From Diphasiastrum complanatum (taxonomy: Eukaryota > Streptophyta > Lycopodiopsida > Lycopodiales > Lycopodiaceae), in assembly GCA_029204225.1 (NCBI GenBank), contig CM055110.1, positions 35,272,068 to 35,336,067 of the forward strand: a stretch of DNA of 64,000 bases. Reading direction: 5' to 3'. Under the pieces are notes generated by a model, which saw nothing but the letters and a program-made list of their open reading frames with translations, was not told where the DNA came from and searched no databases. This document shows positions 43,734 to 56,410 of the stretch, one piece after another (positions within the stretch are counted from its first letter, which is position 1; the number at the start of each line of letters is the position of its first letter). The position numbers and the translations under genes were made by a program.

Positions 43734-44309
43734 CAAGTCTAAGAGTGATCTAAATGATTAATAGTACTTGTGAAATCATTGACAATGTGTTGTTTTTGAG
43801 TTCTAATTGAAAGGGCGAGTTCAAGGAGAGAGGTATCATCATTGTTTTTGGTCAAGATCGATTTGTAGGCTACTGAAGTACTTTCCACGTGTGAACGTAC
43901 AACAACCTTCAAATTTACTTCCATTAGTGTTTTTGATCCAAAAAAGTGCATATTAGTCCAAAATTCAAGGTTTTTAGTGCATTGTCTAGATCTAGTCCAA
44001 TCTATTGAATGCTAATGATCAAATAGTGATTTGAGTCATTGAAGCAATTCATGTTGAAGCATAGGTCAGATCTTTAAGGCTGATTTGTTTAGATCTTAGG
44101 TGTGTGTGAAATATCAAACCAAAATTGAACTAAAATCAATTTTTTGGAGGAGTGATTGTTAGGATATTTGTAGTTGATTTATTATACCACCATCCAAGTT
44201 GAACTAGGATTGATTGGGCCAAGATTAGAAGCTTTTTGAAAGATAGAAATCTATTTTACATCACTCTTTATCAAGAGATCTTTGTGTATCTCATAGGCTT
44301 TCATTCACA
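43734..44309 (+). other. element C untranslated leader
   Basis: No gene; AT-rich leader between PBS and gag start. One CCACGTGTGAACG palindrome-like site near 43887. Confidence 0.5.
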
Positions 44310-46891
44310 ATGACATCCATGGGTGGATATATGTTAGAATCTAGTGAGAAACTAACTTCCACAAACTATTCCATTTGGAAAATAAGAATGGAATCACTAC
44401 TAGTGGTTCATGATCTCTTTGATATTGTCTTTAGGAGTTGAGGAAGAGCCTCAAGCTCCCCAGGAACAACTACAATACAAGAAGAGGGTTAGATTAGCCC
44501 TACATTGCTTGAAGTTAAATGTAAGCAATGACCTCTTGAAGGAGGTGGCTTCTTGTACCACATCAAAAAAGGCTTGGGATTCACTAAAGAACATTTATGA
44601 ATCCAATAACATTTCAAGAGTGCTTATGCTAAGAAACTTGATCTTGCAAAGCATGAGGGGAAGTGGAGAAAATGGACAAGAGTATGTCCTTTTAGGATAA
44701 AATCTTTGAACAAAGAATTGGGATCTATAGGAGAGAAGATCCAAGACAATAAACTAGTACAAGTAATTTTGAATGGATTAGGAGATGAGTTCTCTAATCT
44801 AGTTCAATATTTTGCTATTCAATACCAACTTCCATCAATTAAAAAGTTGCATAATGTTCTTGTGGCCGAGGAGAGTAGGATTCTACACCTCAAAACAAGA
44901 ATGGGGTCCTTATCACTACATAATGGTGATGAGAAAGCAAACTTCACATCTAAAGGCAAAAACAAGACTCATCCTTTCAAGAAGATCCAAGGCAAGGAGG
45001 CTGAGGCAAAGGATGGAGGATCTACCTCCAAAGGGAAACAAAAGAACAAAGCAAAGTTAAAGTGTTTCTTTTGTGGGAAGAAAGGACACTTTGCTTTCGA
45101 ATGCTATAAGAAGAAGAATGCACAAGGGAGTGAAGATCAAGGCAATCTTGCACAAGGGGAGGAGGAAGAGGATGGCTTCAACACATCCTTGATGGTAGCA
45201 TCTACACCAACATCAAGCCAAGAGACATGGGAGGAGTTGACTCAAGTGGAGCTTTGGCACAAAAGATTGGACCATCCTAATCTTCAATCAATGGAATCCA
45301 TGGCGTCAAAGGAGCTAGCTCTCGGCCTACCAAAATCTTTCAAGAAGTGTGGCAAAGTGTCTGAGGCATGTGGCCTTGCAAAGTCACACAAGACTTCCTA
45401 CAAGAGATCTTTAACAAAATCTACCTCACCTTTAGATCTTATCCGTTCGGATGTACATACTTTTTCTCATGAAAGTAATGGAGGTGCTTTAATGTATGTG
45501 ACCTTTATAGATGATTGTACTAGATACACTTGGATTGAATTGTTGTCTAAGAAAAGTCTTGTATATGAAGCTAGTGGGTCTTCAAGATTAAGTTGAATGC
45601 AAATGAGAGTGTTAACAAACATAAAGCAAGATTAGTTGCAAAAGGTTATGCTCAAGAGAGAGGGATAGACTATGAGGAAACTTTTGCACCCGTGGCCAAG
45701 ATGGTAACAATAAGACTAATCATTGCACTTGCACACATTTTGGATGGATCCTATGTCAAATGGATGTCTCTAATGCCTTCTTGAATGATTTTTTGGAAGA
45801 GGATATCTATATGGAGCAGCCACAAGGGTTCATCATGCATGGAATGAAAAACAAAGTATGCCATTGCCAAAGAATATGATCCCACTCTTTACATCAAGTT
45901 TGATGATGTTGATATTGTACTTTTACTCATTTATGTAGATGACATCATCATTAGTGGAAATAGTGTTGATGGGATTGAAAAAATCAAGATAGATCTATCC
46001 TTAGAGTTCAATATGGTAGATCTAGGGTGTCTTCACTTCATCTTAGGCATAGAGGTACTTAGAGGATCTGATTTTATCTTTATAAGTCAAGTAAACTATG
46101 CTCAAAGTCTTTTGAAGAAGTTTAAGATGGAAGAGTGCAAAAGTGTTGACACACCAATGGAGCAAGATGTGAAAGTGCCAAATGAAGATGATGAAAGATC
46201 CTTCATGAACATCACTTTGCTTAGGCAACTTATAGGCTCCTTAATGTGGATCACTATAACTAGACTAGATTTTAGCTTTATTGTATGTAGATTGAGCCAA
46301 TCCATGCAAAAACCATTGAATATCCATTGGAAAAAGACTAAGAGGATTCTAAGATACATCTCGAGTACTTTGGATTTTGGGATTCTATATAAAGGAGATG
46401 TGATTAACCTTCATGCATTTAGTGATTCAGATTTTGCAGGGGACAAGAGGGATAGGAAAACAAGTGCCTATTCAACTTTCATAGGAGAAGGTGTGGTTTC
46501 ATGGCTATCCAAAAAGCAAGAAACTATATCTCTCTCTTCAACTGAGGCCGAGTACAAAGCTTTGACAACCACTACAAAGGAGATACTTTGGATCAAGAGA
46601 TTATTGGTGGAGCTAAAGATCATGGATTCAGAGGAGGCACCAATCATCTACAATGACAATATATCAGCCCAACATGTTGCATCCCCAATCTTCCATGCAA
46701 GATCTAAGCACATTGAGATATGCCATCACTTTGTGAGAGAAATGGTGCAAGCCAAGGAGATTGCTTTGGAGCATGTTCCAAGCAATGAATGTGTAGCTGA
46801 TCTAGTTACTAAACCACTTCAAAAGACAACTTTTATGAAGTTCAGATCATCACTTGGAGTGATTAGTAAAGCAATGATTGAACCAAGTTAG
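44310..46891 (+). pseudogene. element C gag-pol, internally deleted
   Basis: Gag starts at 44310 (MTSMGGYMLESSEKL), with a frameshift near 44430 and a stop at 44700. The CCHC knuckle CFFCGKKGHFAFEC is near 45065. The protease is deleted: the frame passes from SSQETW directly to the GAG-pre-integrase motif (ELWHKRLDHPNLQSM). The integrase core keeps its first Asp (DLIRSDVHTF) and ends at 45596; the second Asp and Glu are lost. RT resumes at 45600 ([20 protein letters not shown]), with frameshifts up to 45900, then LLIYVDDIIISGN with an intact YVDD. RNase H (FSDSDFAGDKRDRKTS, SLSSTEAEYKAL) runs intact to the stop at 46891. Non-functional. Confidence 0.92.
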
Positions 46892-46902
46892 ATAGTGAGG
46901 AG

Positions 46903-47153
46903 TGTAAAAATTCACAATTCTAGCTTGACTAGTTTTGGTCATATGACTTGTAAATAGTTAGATGGTCATGATGTGGCTTGTCACACGTGCCAAATAGCAT
47001 AGGATTCCATTCATAACTATGTTCTCAAGTTGACCTAAGTGATAGAACCTTTGGAATGAGTCCAAATCATGCTTAGATACAAGAGAGAAAAAGTAGGAGC
47101 TATCATCTTGTAAGGAAATAACGATACACGAGAGCTTTTGGGAAGAAGATATA
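46903..47153 (+). repeat. element C 3' LTR, truncated
   Basis: Starts TGTAAAAATTCACAATTC, 11 bp after the RNase H stop and a GATAGTGAGGAG purine tract. Only ~250 bp remain before element D and its target duplication. Confidence 0.65.
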
Positions 47154-47158
47154 TGATG

Positions 47159-47963
47159 TGTGAAAAATGCAAAAATAAGCTTGGTAGAGGCCAAAAAATA
47201 TTGTATATAGGATAGACACACATGTGTGGAGCCTGTTCCCACATGTGAAACTAGTGTACTTTTCATGTACCATAATCATATATGTTGTACATATGATTTA
47301 ATTCAAGTTCTAGTGGCTAAAATGGCCAGAAACTAGTTTTGTAGAGATATGACACATGGCACCAATCTAATGATTGCATGAGCCAAATATTTTGAATAGG
47401 TGTCACATCTAATGTGTAGAGGATAGCTCACACGTGTGGAAATAGCTGAATTAGGCGAGTTTTTGCTTCTAGAAGACTTCCATGAAGATATCCATATAGT
47501 AGGAAAATAGACCAAAAATGTCCAAAATGAAAAGTTTTGATCCAAGTGACAAGGCATCCTCACACGTGTGAGACCTGATGCATGATCAGTACCTCGAGCT
47601 CCAAAAGTTTATATATAGAGGCTTATTTGGCCATAATCAATTTGAGACACCAATCTTGGTTTTGGAAGCAATTTTGAGTGATTCTCTCCATTTGTCTACA
47701 TTTGTTTTGATTGTTTTGAGGTTCTATCAATGTGTACTTGATTTTCAGGTTGGAGTCCGTACTCAGACAATGTTTCACATGTGTGAAACCAGAAAGTACA
47801 CCTACCTTCAATTAATGATTGTTCTTGTTAGGATTTTGTGTCTAGAATTGATCTAGATTGATCCTAATCTCAAGTAGATTGATAGATCAAGTAATCTGAC
47901 AACCAATCCCTCTTGAGGATCAGATTAGGATCCACTCTTGGTCCAATTTGTACTTTTTGCAAA
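47159..47963 (+). repeat. copia D 5' LTR
   Basis: TGTGAAAAATGC...TTTTTGCAAA. Holds four or five CACACGTGTG/CACATGTGTG palindromes (near 47218, 47242, 47430, 47562 and 47776) and a GTATATAGG TATA-like box near 47211. Confidence 0.9.
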
Positions 47964-47975
47964 TGGTATCAGAGC
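47964..47975 (+). promoter_or_regulatory. copia D primer-binding site
   Basis: TGGTATCAGAGC directly after the 5' LTR. Confidence 0.9.
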
Positions 47976-48567
47976 CTAGTACAAGAGGTTTTGTTGAAGT
48001 TGATAGGGTTAATCCAAATCAAAGCCAAAATTAGCAGTCTTTTGGAAACTAGTCAAATTTTGTGTAGCGAGTTGGATTTGATAGCTATCCTCAAAAGTTT
48101 TGGTCCAGATCTTGTTGTGGGCTGTAGGAACCTCTTTCACACGTGTGAGGCCATATAGATCCGGTTTTGACTGAGAAATTTCAAAAATTTGTAGAATTTG
48201 ACTCACATACCCAATTTGAGTGATTTTTGGTGCAAAATCAAGCATTTTCTATAGTGAATCTAATCCCTTAACTATTTCTTGGATTAGATCAGCCAAAAAA
48301 AAATAAAATTGATGCTTTAATTAGGTGCACTTATTGATCTTCTCTGATTTTTTGAGTGTATGTTGAGGTTGAAGAGAGAAATTGCTAAAAATCATAGATT
48401 AAGGAGTGATTTTGCAAGTTTGAGACTAGAATTTAAATTTCCATCATTCTAGATTGGTTCATGAGTGATAGGATTGAGTCTATAAGCTTTCTAAATTGCT
48501 AGAAGACTTTAGGTTCAGTTCTCTTAGAGAAACCATAAGAGTTTCTAGTGCTTTTTCACACTCTAAA
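47976..48567 (+). other. copia D untranslated leader
   Basis: No gene. Includes one TTCACACGTGTGAGG palindrome at about 48138, outside the LTR. Confidence 0.6.
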
Positions 48568-51500
48568 ATGGCATCAATGGGTGGTTTTTTGCTTGAAGCT
48601 AGTGAAAGACTTACATCCACTAATTATGCTACTTGATAGTTCGAATGGAGTATTTGCTTGTACTTCATGATCTTTATGACATAGTACTTGAGGTGGAAGT
48701 AGAACCTCAAGGAGGAGTTGAGTTGGTTAAGTACAAAAAGAGATGTAGAGTTGCATTACATTGCATAAAAATGAATGTAAGTAATGAACTTTTGAAAGAA
48801 ATCTCATCTTGTACCACATCCAAAGAGGCATGGGATTCATTAAAAGCCATTTATGGATCCAAGAACACTTCAAGGATATCATGCTTAGGAATCAAATCCT
48901 TCAAAGCATGAAAGGAAGTAGTGAAAGTGCCCAAAATTATGTCTTTAGGATCAAATTTTTGAATAAGGAGTTGTCTTCTATAGATGATAAAATCAAAGAT
49001 GATGAATTAGTTCAAATCATTTTGAATGGATTAGGAGATGATTATTCCAATCTTGTTCAAACCTTTGCTATTCAAGATTCACTTACTAGTATTGAAAAAC
49101 TTCAAAGTGTGCTTGTTAGTGAGGAGAGTAGAATGGTTCATATCAAAAGTAAGATGAGTTCCTTATCTTTGAATGATGGTGATGAAAAAGCTAACTTTTC
49201 TTTGAAAGGCAAGAAGAAGAAGTTTCCATCCAAGAAGACTCAAGACATGGAGATGGAGAACAAAGATGGAGCATCAAGTTCCAAAGGCAAGAGCAAGAAG
49301 GACAAGAAGAAGCTAAAATGTTTCTTTTGTGGAAAAAAGAGACATTTTGCATCTGATTGCTACAAGAAGAAGAATGCCCAAGAGAAGGACAATCAAGGCA
49401 ATCTTGTGCTTGAGGAGGAGGAAGAAGGCAATCTATCTTTGATGGTATCCTCACCACAAACATCTAATCAAGACACTTGGTGGACTGATAGTGGGGCAAG
49501 CTCTCACACGAATCACCAAATAGACTACTTTTCTAATCTACTTTCTTACAATAGTTCTAAGAGATTTATCTTCACTGCAAGTGATCAAGAATGTGAGATT
49601 GTAGGTGTTGGATCCATTCATTTATGTCTAGGATCATCTAAAAAAGTAGATCTAGACAATGTTCTTTATGTACCTTCAATTAAAAGAACCTGTTGAGTGT
49701 AGGACAACTTATGGATAGTGGATTAGATGTACATTTCAAGAATGGAGCATGTTCTATCTTGAAAGATGAAAAATGTATTGCTAGTGGTTTCAAGCAAGGG
49801 AGGTTATTCAAATTGAATGCTAATGTGATGGTTGGAAGTGTGAACATGGCAAGGGAGGAGCTCACTCAAGTGGAATTATGGCCTCAAAAGGTTAGGCCAT
49901 CCTAACTACGAAGCTACGGAGACCATGGTGACAAAGGAGCTAGCAAGAGGACTTCCCAAAAGCATATCCAAGTGTGGCAAGCTTTGTGAAGCTTGTGGAC
50001 TCTCCAAATCTCATAAGCTTCCTTTCAAGAGATCTTTGATAAGATCTAACTCTCCTCTTGACCTTATACACTCGGATGTTCATTCATTTTCACATTAATC
50101 AAATGGTGGAGCTCTTATGTATGTCACTTTTATTGATGATAAATCAAGATACTCTTGGGTTTATCTCTTGTGTAAGAAAAGTGAAGTTTTTGAGTTCTTT
50201 GTAAAGCTCAGAACTCTTGTGGAAAAGCAGATTAATACTAGCTTGAAAGTATTAAGAAGTGATAATGGAGGGGAGTACATATCCAATAGAATGAAAGAGT
50301 TTTGTGAAACTAATGGCATAAAGAGAGAGTTGACTTGTACATATACTCTACAACAAAGTGGAGTAGCTGAGAGAAAGAATAGGACACTATGTGAGTGTGC
50401 TAAAGCTATGAGATTAGATGCATCTCTTCCTATTTCATTTTGGGGAGAAGCTATTTTATGTGCAAACTTTCTTTGTAATAGAATGACTAATAGTGCCATT
50501 AAAGGACTTACACCTTATGAAGTATTGTTTGGCAAAAAGCCAAATCTTAGTGATTTGAAAGTTTTTGGATGTACTTTTATGTACATATTCCTTTAGAAAC
50601 AATGAAAAAGGAAGATGCCACTTCTTTCAAAGGCATCTTTGTTGGTTATAGTGAAAGTAAGAAAGCTTATAGGATATATGATCCTATTACAAAAAAAGTT
50701 GTTGCTAGTAGAGATGTACTTTTTGATGAATCTCTCCAAGCCAAAGGAAAGGTGACTTCCAACAACACTCAACTTGTCAAAGATCATGCTATGGCCGAGG
50801 AGGAGCTTCATGAAGACGAAGACCAAGTGAAACCTTCTCCAAGTCCAAGGGTGCCAAGAAGATCAACAAGGACAAGGATTGAGCCATCAAGGCTCACTTA
50901 TAGTGACAAAGGGGAGCAAAGGAAAGATTGCCAACTACTCAACTCTTATACTTTCTTGACTACTATGCTTGAAGAACCAACTAGTTTTGAGGAAGCAAAT
51001 AAGTCTCAATATTGGAGGAAAGCTATGCAAGTAGAGTTTGATGCATTTATAAAAAATCAAACTTGGAAACTTGTTGATTTACCTTATGGAAAGAAGCCTC
51101 TTACTTGTAAATGGATATATAGATTGAAATATAATCAAGATGGTTCCATTCATAAGTACAAAGCTAGACTTGTAGCAAAAGGTTTTTTGCAAGTCAAAGG
51201 CATAGATTATGATGCAACCTTTGCACCTGTTGCAAAGCTTGTGACCATTAGATTGATCATATGTCTTGCAAATTCTTTCAAATGGGAGCTCTTCCAACTT
51301 GATGTGACAAATGCTTTCGTGAATGGATTCTTGGAAGAGGAAATCTACATGTGCCAACCTGAGGGCTTCATCAAAGATGGAGAAGAAGACAAGGTGTGTC
51401 TCTTGAAGAAGAGTTTTTATGGACTCAAGCAAGCACCAAGAGCATGGTACTCTAGGTTGCATTCCTATCTTATTTCCATTGGATTTGTTGTAAGTTCTTA

Positions 51501-52521
51501 TGAACCATCATTGTACTACGAATGTAATAATGGAAAGATCATTATCTTAGTTTTATATGTTGATGACATTATACTCACAGGAAATGATCTAGATGGCATC
51601 AAGAATGTAAAAGTTTCCTTGTCTAGTGAATTTAAGATGGTAGATCTAGGACTTCTTAGAGTTATACTTGGAATAGAAGTCACTAGAAGTAATAATTCTA
51701 CCTTCATATGTCAATCTAACTATGCTAGATCAATCTTAGCAAGATTTGGCATGATTGATTGTAAAGGAGTTGAAACTCCTATGGAACTAAGTGTAAAAGT
51801 TTCTAAGGAAAGTGATGAAGCATCCTTTGAGGACATCACTACGTATAGAATGCTTATTGGTTCCTTGATATACTTAACTATCACTAGACCAGATCTTAGT
51901 TTTAGTGTTGGCAAATTGATTCAATACATGCAAAGTCCATTAGTATGTCATTGGAAAGGAGCAACAAGGGTGTTAAGGTACATCTCGGCTACAAAAGACT
52001 TTGGCACAGTTTATGAAAGGACTAATATTTGTTTGAGAGCATATTCGGACTCAAGTTTTGCAGGTGACAAGATGGATAGAAGATCCATAAGTGCATTTGC
52101 TACATTCTTATGTGGAGGAACTATATCTTGGCTTTCCAAAAAGCAAGATACCATCTCTCTTTCATCAACAGAATCCGAATATAAAACTATGAAAACAACA
52201 ACAAAGGAGGTTATTTGGCTTAAAAGGCTTTTGGAGGAGATACATGTGATCAAGGATGAAGATATTCCATGCATATATTGTGATAATCAAGTAGCTCAAC
52301 AACTTGCAAAAAATCTAGTCTTCCATGCTCGAACAAAGCACATCGAGATTGCACATCATTTCGTGAGGGAGAAAGTGCAAGCAAAGGAGATCAAGCTTAT
52401 TCATGTTTCATCAGATTGCATTGCTGATATACTCACCAAGGCAATGCCTAAAGATCCATTTATAAAATTAAGATTGGCTCTTGGAGTTATAGATAGATCT
52501 ATGCTAGATTTACCAAGCTAG
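48568..52521 (+). pseudogene. copia D gag-pol polyprotein, about six lesions
   Basis: Start at 48568 (MASMGGFLLEASERL). Gag has a one-base loss near 48634 and a frameshift near 48870. The CCHC knuckle CFFCGKKRHFASDC is near 49321, with the usual Gly before His changed to Arg. Protease DSGASSHTN is at ~49488. There is a frameshift near 49690, then pre-integrase with a frameshift near 49885. The integrase D-D-E is present (DLIHSDVHSF, LRSDNGGEYIS, SGVAERKNRT), interrupted by a TAA at 50098 and a frameshift near 50575. From 50569 to the stop at 52521 the frame is open: linker, RT ([31 protein letters not shown]) and RNase H (DSSFAGDKMDRRS, SLSSTESEYKT, DNQVAQQLA). This RT-RNase H half is intact, so lesions are concentrated in the first half. 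Confidence 0.93.
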
Positions 52522-52533
52522 ATTTTTGAGGAG

Positions 52534-53355
52534 TGTGAAAAATGCAAAAATAAGCTTGGTAGAGGCCAAAAAATCTTGTATATAGGATAGACACACATGT
52601 GTGGAGCCTGTTCCCATGTGTGAAACTAGTGTACTTTTCATGTACCATAATCATATATGTTGTACATATGATTTAATTCAAGTTCTAGTGGCTAAAATGG
52701 CCAAAAACTAGTTTTCTAGAGATATGACACATGGCACCTGCATGAGCCAAATATTTTGAATAGGTGTCACATCTCATGTGTAGAGGACAGCTCACACGTG
52801 TGGAAATAGCTGAATTAGGCGAGTTTTTGCTTCTAGAAGATTTCCATGAAGATATCCATATAGTAGGAAAATAGACCAAAAATGCCCAAAATGAAAAGTT
52901 TTGATCCAAGTGTCAAATTGCATGATGGTGACAAGGCATCCTCACACGTGTGAGATTTGATGCATGATCAGTACCTCGAGCTCCAAAAGTGTCCAAAAGT
53001 GTATATATAGAGGCTTATTTGGCCATAATCAATGTGAGACACCAATCTTGGTTTTGGAAGCAATTTTGAGTGATTCTCTCCATTTGTCTACATTTTCTTT
53101 GATTGTTTTGAGGTTCTATCAATGTGTACTTGATTTTCAAGTTGGATTTCGTACTCAGATAGTGTTTCGCACGTGTGAAACCAGAAAGTACACCTACCTT
53201 CAATTAATGATTGTTCTTGTTAGGATTTTGTGTCTAGAATTGATCTAGATTGATCTTAATCTCAAGTAGATTGATAGATCAAGTAATCTGACAACCAATC
53301 TCTCTTGAGGATCAGATTAGGGTCCACTCTTGGTCATTTTTGTACTTTTTGCACA
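52534..53355 (+). repeat. copia D 3' LTR
   Basis: 822 bp, TGTGAAAAATGC...TTTTTGCACA, preceded by the purine stretch TTGAGGAG. Several indels relative to the 5' LTR. Confidence 0.9.
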
Positions 53356-53360
53356 TGATG

Positions 53361-53620
53361 GTCTATACCCCGAGAGAGGAGTAGACCCTCAGGCAACTGC
53401 TCAAGGAATATATCACTATATTCCTCTCTAAGTCTTTAAAAGATTTTACCTTCAGGTGATGATTCTAAATTAACATTAAAAAAAGACAATTCTTTAGGAA
53501 AAGTTGATACATCAATATTGAGATTATGAGTAACAAAAGCATCCATGTAAGATTCATCTTTCAAATAACATAAATATGAGAGATACCTAGAATCCATCAA
53601 ATATTGAAGGCCTCATGAGC
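53361..53620 (-). pseudogene. Ty3/gypsy protease-RT linker fragment
   Basis: Minus strand, reading LREEYSDIFLEQLPEGLLL followed by SRGIDHH, the conserved segment just before gypsy RT (usually ...LPxGLPPxRxxDHxI). One stop lies near 53440. Upstream, weaker similarity extends to ~53620 (KDESYMDAFV). It is cut at 53361 by copia D. Too short to place in a lineage. Confidence 0.75.
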
Positions 53621-54689
53621 AGTTACAAAAGGTAGTTCAGGCTCATCACCTTTAAGATGTACCATATAACAGAGAGAAAGAACAAAACAGTTGCGCTCTG
53701 GATGTTTGATTGATATGCTAAAATGTCTAACCGAGTAACTAATGAGTTGCTGGATATATACACATGACTAACTAATTAAAGGTATGCTTAATCTGTACTT
53801 TACAATTAGGATTAAGACACTACATGCTGTTGGCAGTCGCCTTCGAACAATATCTAATTCTGTTGGAGATTTTGTCTGGTCGTAATGAAGGTACTGTTGA
53901 GCTGCCGAAAATGTTTCAGCTGACTATTGGAGTTGATAGTGACATATGCCTAATCAGCAAAGTTGAATTGTCGACGTCAAAGTCGGTCAATGTGTCCGAC
54001 AAATAATCGAGGTAGGCCGAATTGTGGAAGGATGGCTGAATAGTCGATGTTGGCCGAGTCGACGTCAGAACACTATCATTGATTACTTTGTATTTCTATA
54101 GACTATTAAAAAACAAGTGTATTTTTGTAGAGTGTGTGACTGTATAGGTATTTACATACATCTAATGAATGAATCTAGATAGGGATGGAGAAGAAAGAAA
54201 TCCAGCATTTTCATGGAAAAAACTAGAGAAAAAATGGAGAGCAGCGATGTCCAAACCATCAAAAACTGACAACTCAAGCTCAAAAGAACAAGAACATGGG
54301 CTAACTTGAGCTTAGAGAGCACAAACAAGCAACTTGAAGGTTGATGCACACCCCACCCCATACCAATGATCACGCACCGTATCTACCCATCCACAGGGTC
54401 ATTGCCAACCCACCCCCATGCACTAGAGCTATTGATGATAACCAGTGTCCCATACCACTAGCCATCGCCCTTGGCTCTCCCTACCACCCATCCCTTGGCC
54501 TAGAGATACATCCTAGCTACTACACGTGCTTTCCATCCACCTACTCCTAGGTAGAGTGAGTGAATGTCAAAAGGGAAGCCCCACCACTATATAGGCATAG
54601 TATAGTGGGTCCCATCACGCGCGGTCCTGCTGGCGACACGTGACCACCTAGGATGGTGACACATGGCAGTAGTTAGAGAATTGAGAATG
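53621..54689. other. gene-free stretch
   Basis: No gene recognised. A GTCGACGTC-type motif recurs at about 53975 and 54058. The Pro-rich open frame at 54341-54550 has no family signature. Confidence 0.35.
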
Positions 54690-55610
54690 AATAATCATAA
54701 GAATTTAGATTTGTGGGTGGATGGACCAATTTATCCTAGAGATCCAACTACCAATTTGTGTCCAGATTTCAAGTCCGTAACTCATTTTCTCAAATTTGTA
54801 TGAAAAAAAAATAGCAAATTACTTGGATATTGTCAAAGGTTGCATGATATTGGAATGCATAACATATCTTATCTTAATAAGCAATTACAGTTTACTAATC
54901 AACAATTGCAATGTAAAAATCAACAATTGCTTCATAATGTGCAACACATTAGTGTTGAAAACAATGCACTCAAGCATGTTATATCAGAGTTGAATACTAC
55001 AATCACTAGTCTTCGGGGCTCAAACCAAGATATGTTAGAATCCACCCGACAGTTTAAAATCTGTAGTTGATATACAAGTTATCAAAAAGGAAATGATGAA
55101 AAGGAAAAGAAAGAGAGTACTGAAGAAGAATATTGATGACTTATCTACACATAGCATTTAAGTATGTTTTCTTATAAATTGTTTATTTGATTTGTATTTG
55201 TCATTTAAGTTTGATTTCCATTTGATAATATGCATTACCAATTTATTAAACATAATTTGAGTTTTATATGTTTGTTGCAGATATCATGTTTGGTGGCAAA
55301 AACTATTTAACATATCGTTCATGCATTGGAGAATCTTTAAGTCATGTTTTACTCAGAAGGTCAGCAAAGGCAATGATGAAAAATGCTCGGTTTGAAAAAA
55401 TGAAAAAAGAAATTGCAGAGATTGTTTGGAATAAGGTTCAAACTTACTTGGATACAAATGTAATACAAGGTGCACGTGATGATTGGGAATTAGTAGAAAT
55501 GCTTATTCTAGTTTTTTTTAGAATAGTTAAAGAAGCCTTTTCTCTTAGTTCTTGTTTCTTGTTTATCAGTTATGCAAATGTAGCTCAGTTCAGTGTAGTG
55601 TAGAATCTGA
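54690..55610 (+). pseudogene. second transposase copy, 5' part only
   Basis: Related to 32053-33030. LDLWVDGPIYPRDPTTN is at 54708-54758, followed by a coiled coil (LNKQLQFTNQQLQCKNQQLL) and a basic patch (MMKRKRKRVLKKN). The sequence then has an intron-like gap (GTATGTTTTCT at ~55160 to TTGTTGCAG at ~55280) and GKNYLTYRSCIGESLSHVLL with IQGARDDWELVEMLIL. The intron falls at the same place as in the first copy, and the DNA is strongly diverged, so this is an old sister element. The catalytic DDE part, H3-Ulp1 and acidic genes are not found here; the copy ends near 55610. Stops are present. Confidence 0.65.
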
Positions 55611-56410
55611 TTTCAATCCGTTTTTAGAGTAAGTAGCAGTAGAACCTATAGAACGTTCATTTGGGCTGCACTCTGTTCTGTGAAAGAGCGTTCTAGGCTT
55701 GCATCTTTATGTAGAATGTAAGTGTGTTCAAGAGTGACGACCCTGAGTAGTCCTCTGACAGGCAAGACAAAGAAATATACTACAACGAAACTCTGTTCCA
55801 TACTATCGTTGTTCTACATTATCCATTTGATCATCTGCGGAGGCCACAAGAAGCGCAAGTCATCAACGAGCGAAATCCCATAAGCCTTCGCAAACTGAAG
55901 GAATCTCACGTCAATTAGAGATTGAAGTTATGAGCACACAACCTCAATGACAAAACTATTTTCAAAGACGAGCAATGATGATTGTATGGAGAATTTACAA
56001 AGAGCATTAGTTATAGTGGACAGATATGGAAAATCACACAAGACTCATTTCATTCCTTTTTTCTATCCATTCATTCCCTCATGTTCCACCATATAATACA
56101 TCTCGAAGCTTCGTCTCACTTCCCCCATCCTTGTCTCAAGTCCTCATTCCCCCCAATGGATCAATCTGAACTTGCTCTCGTTTATCAACTACAGTACTTC
56201 GTGAAGCAGACAAATCTATGACATCCGCAGTATACCACTGATATAGGTCAACGCTTGAAGCAACAAAATCAAGGATGTTACAGGTTCTCAACAATGATTA
56301 TGAGCCATGTCTTAAGTTCCAGAAAAAATAAAAATAAATAAATAAATAATTGACAAGTTAACAGCTTGTTGATCATTCAAATGAAAAAAAAAAAAATCAA
56401 CTATTGTATG
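55611..56410. other. gene-free stretch
   Basis: No gene recognised. A short (AAAT)n run at about 56325-56350 and an A-run at 56383. Confidence 0.4.

Larger units (their letters stand above)
47159..53355 (+). mobile_element. copia D: full-length Ty1/copia element, mutated
   Basis: LTRs 47159-47963 (805 bp) and 52534-53355 (822 bp), PBS at 47964, gag-pol in between, and target duplication TGATG at 47154-47158 and 53356-53360. The LTRs differ by several indels (for example an 18-bp segment near 52914 absent from the 5' LTR) and substitutions, so it is clearly older than copia B. It contains every domain of an autonomous copia in the order GAG-PR-IN-RT-RH. The gag-pol frame is broken in about six places. 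Confidence 0.93.

Noticed and set aside
42873-47153. Matched LTR pair for element C
   Set aside because: The segment before the PBS and the segment after RNase H are only weakly alike at their starts, so I do not claim a verified pair or TSD.
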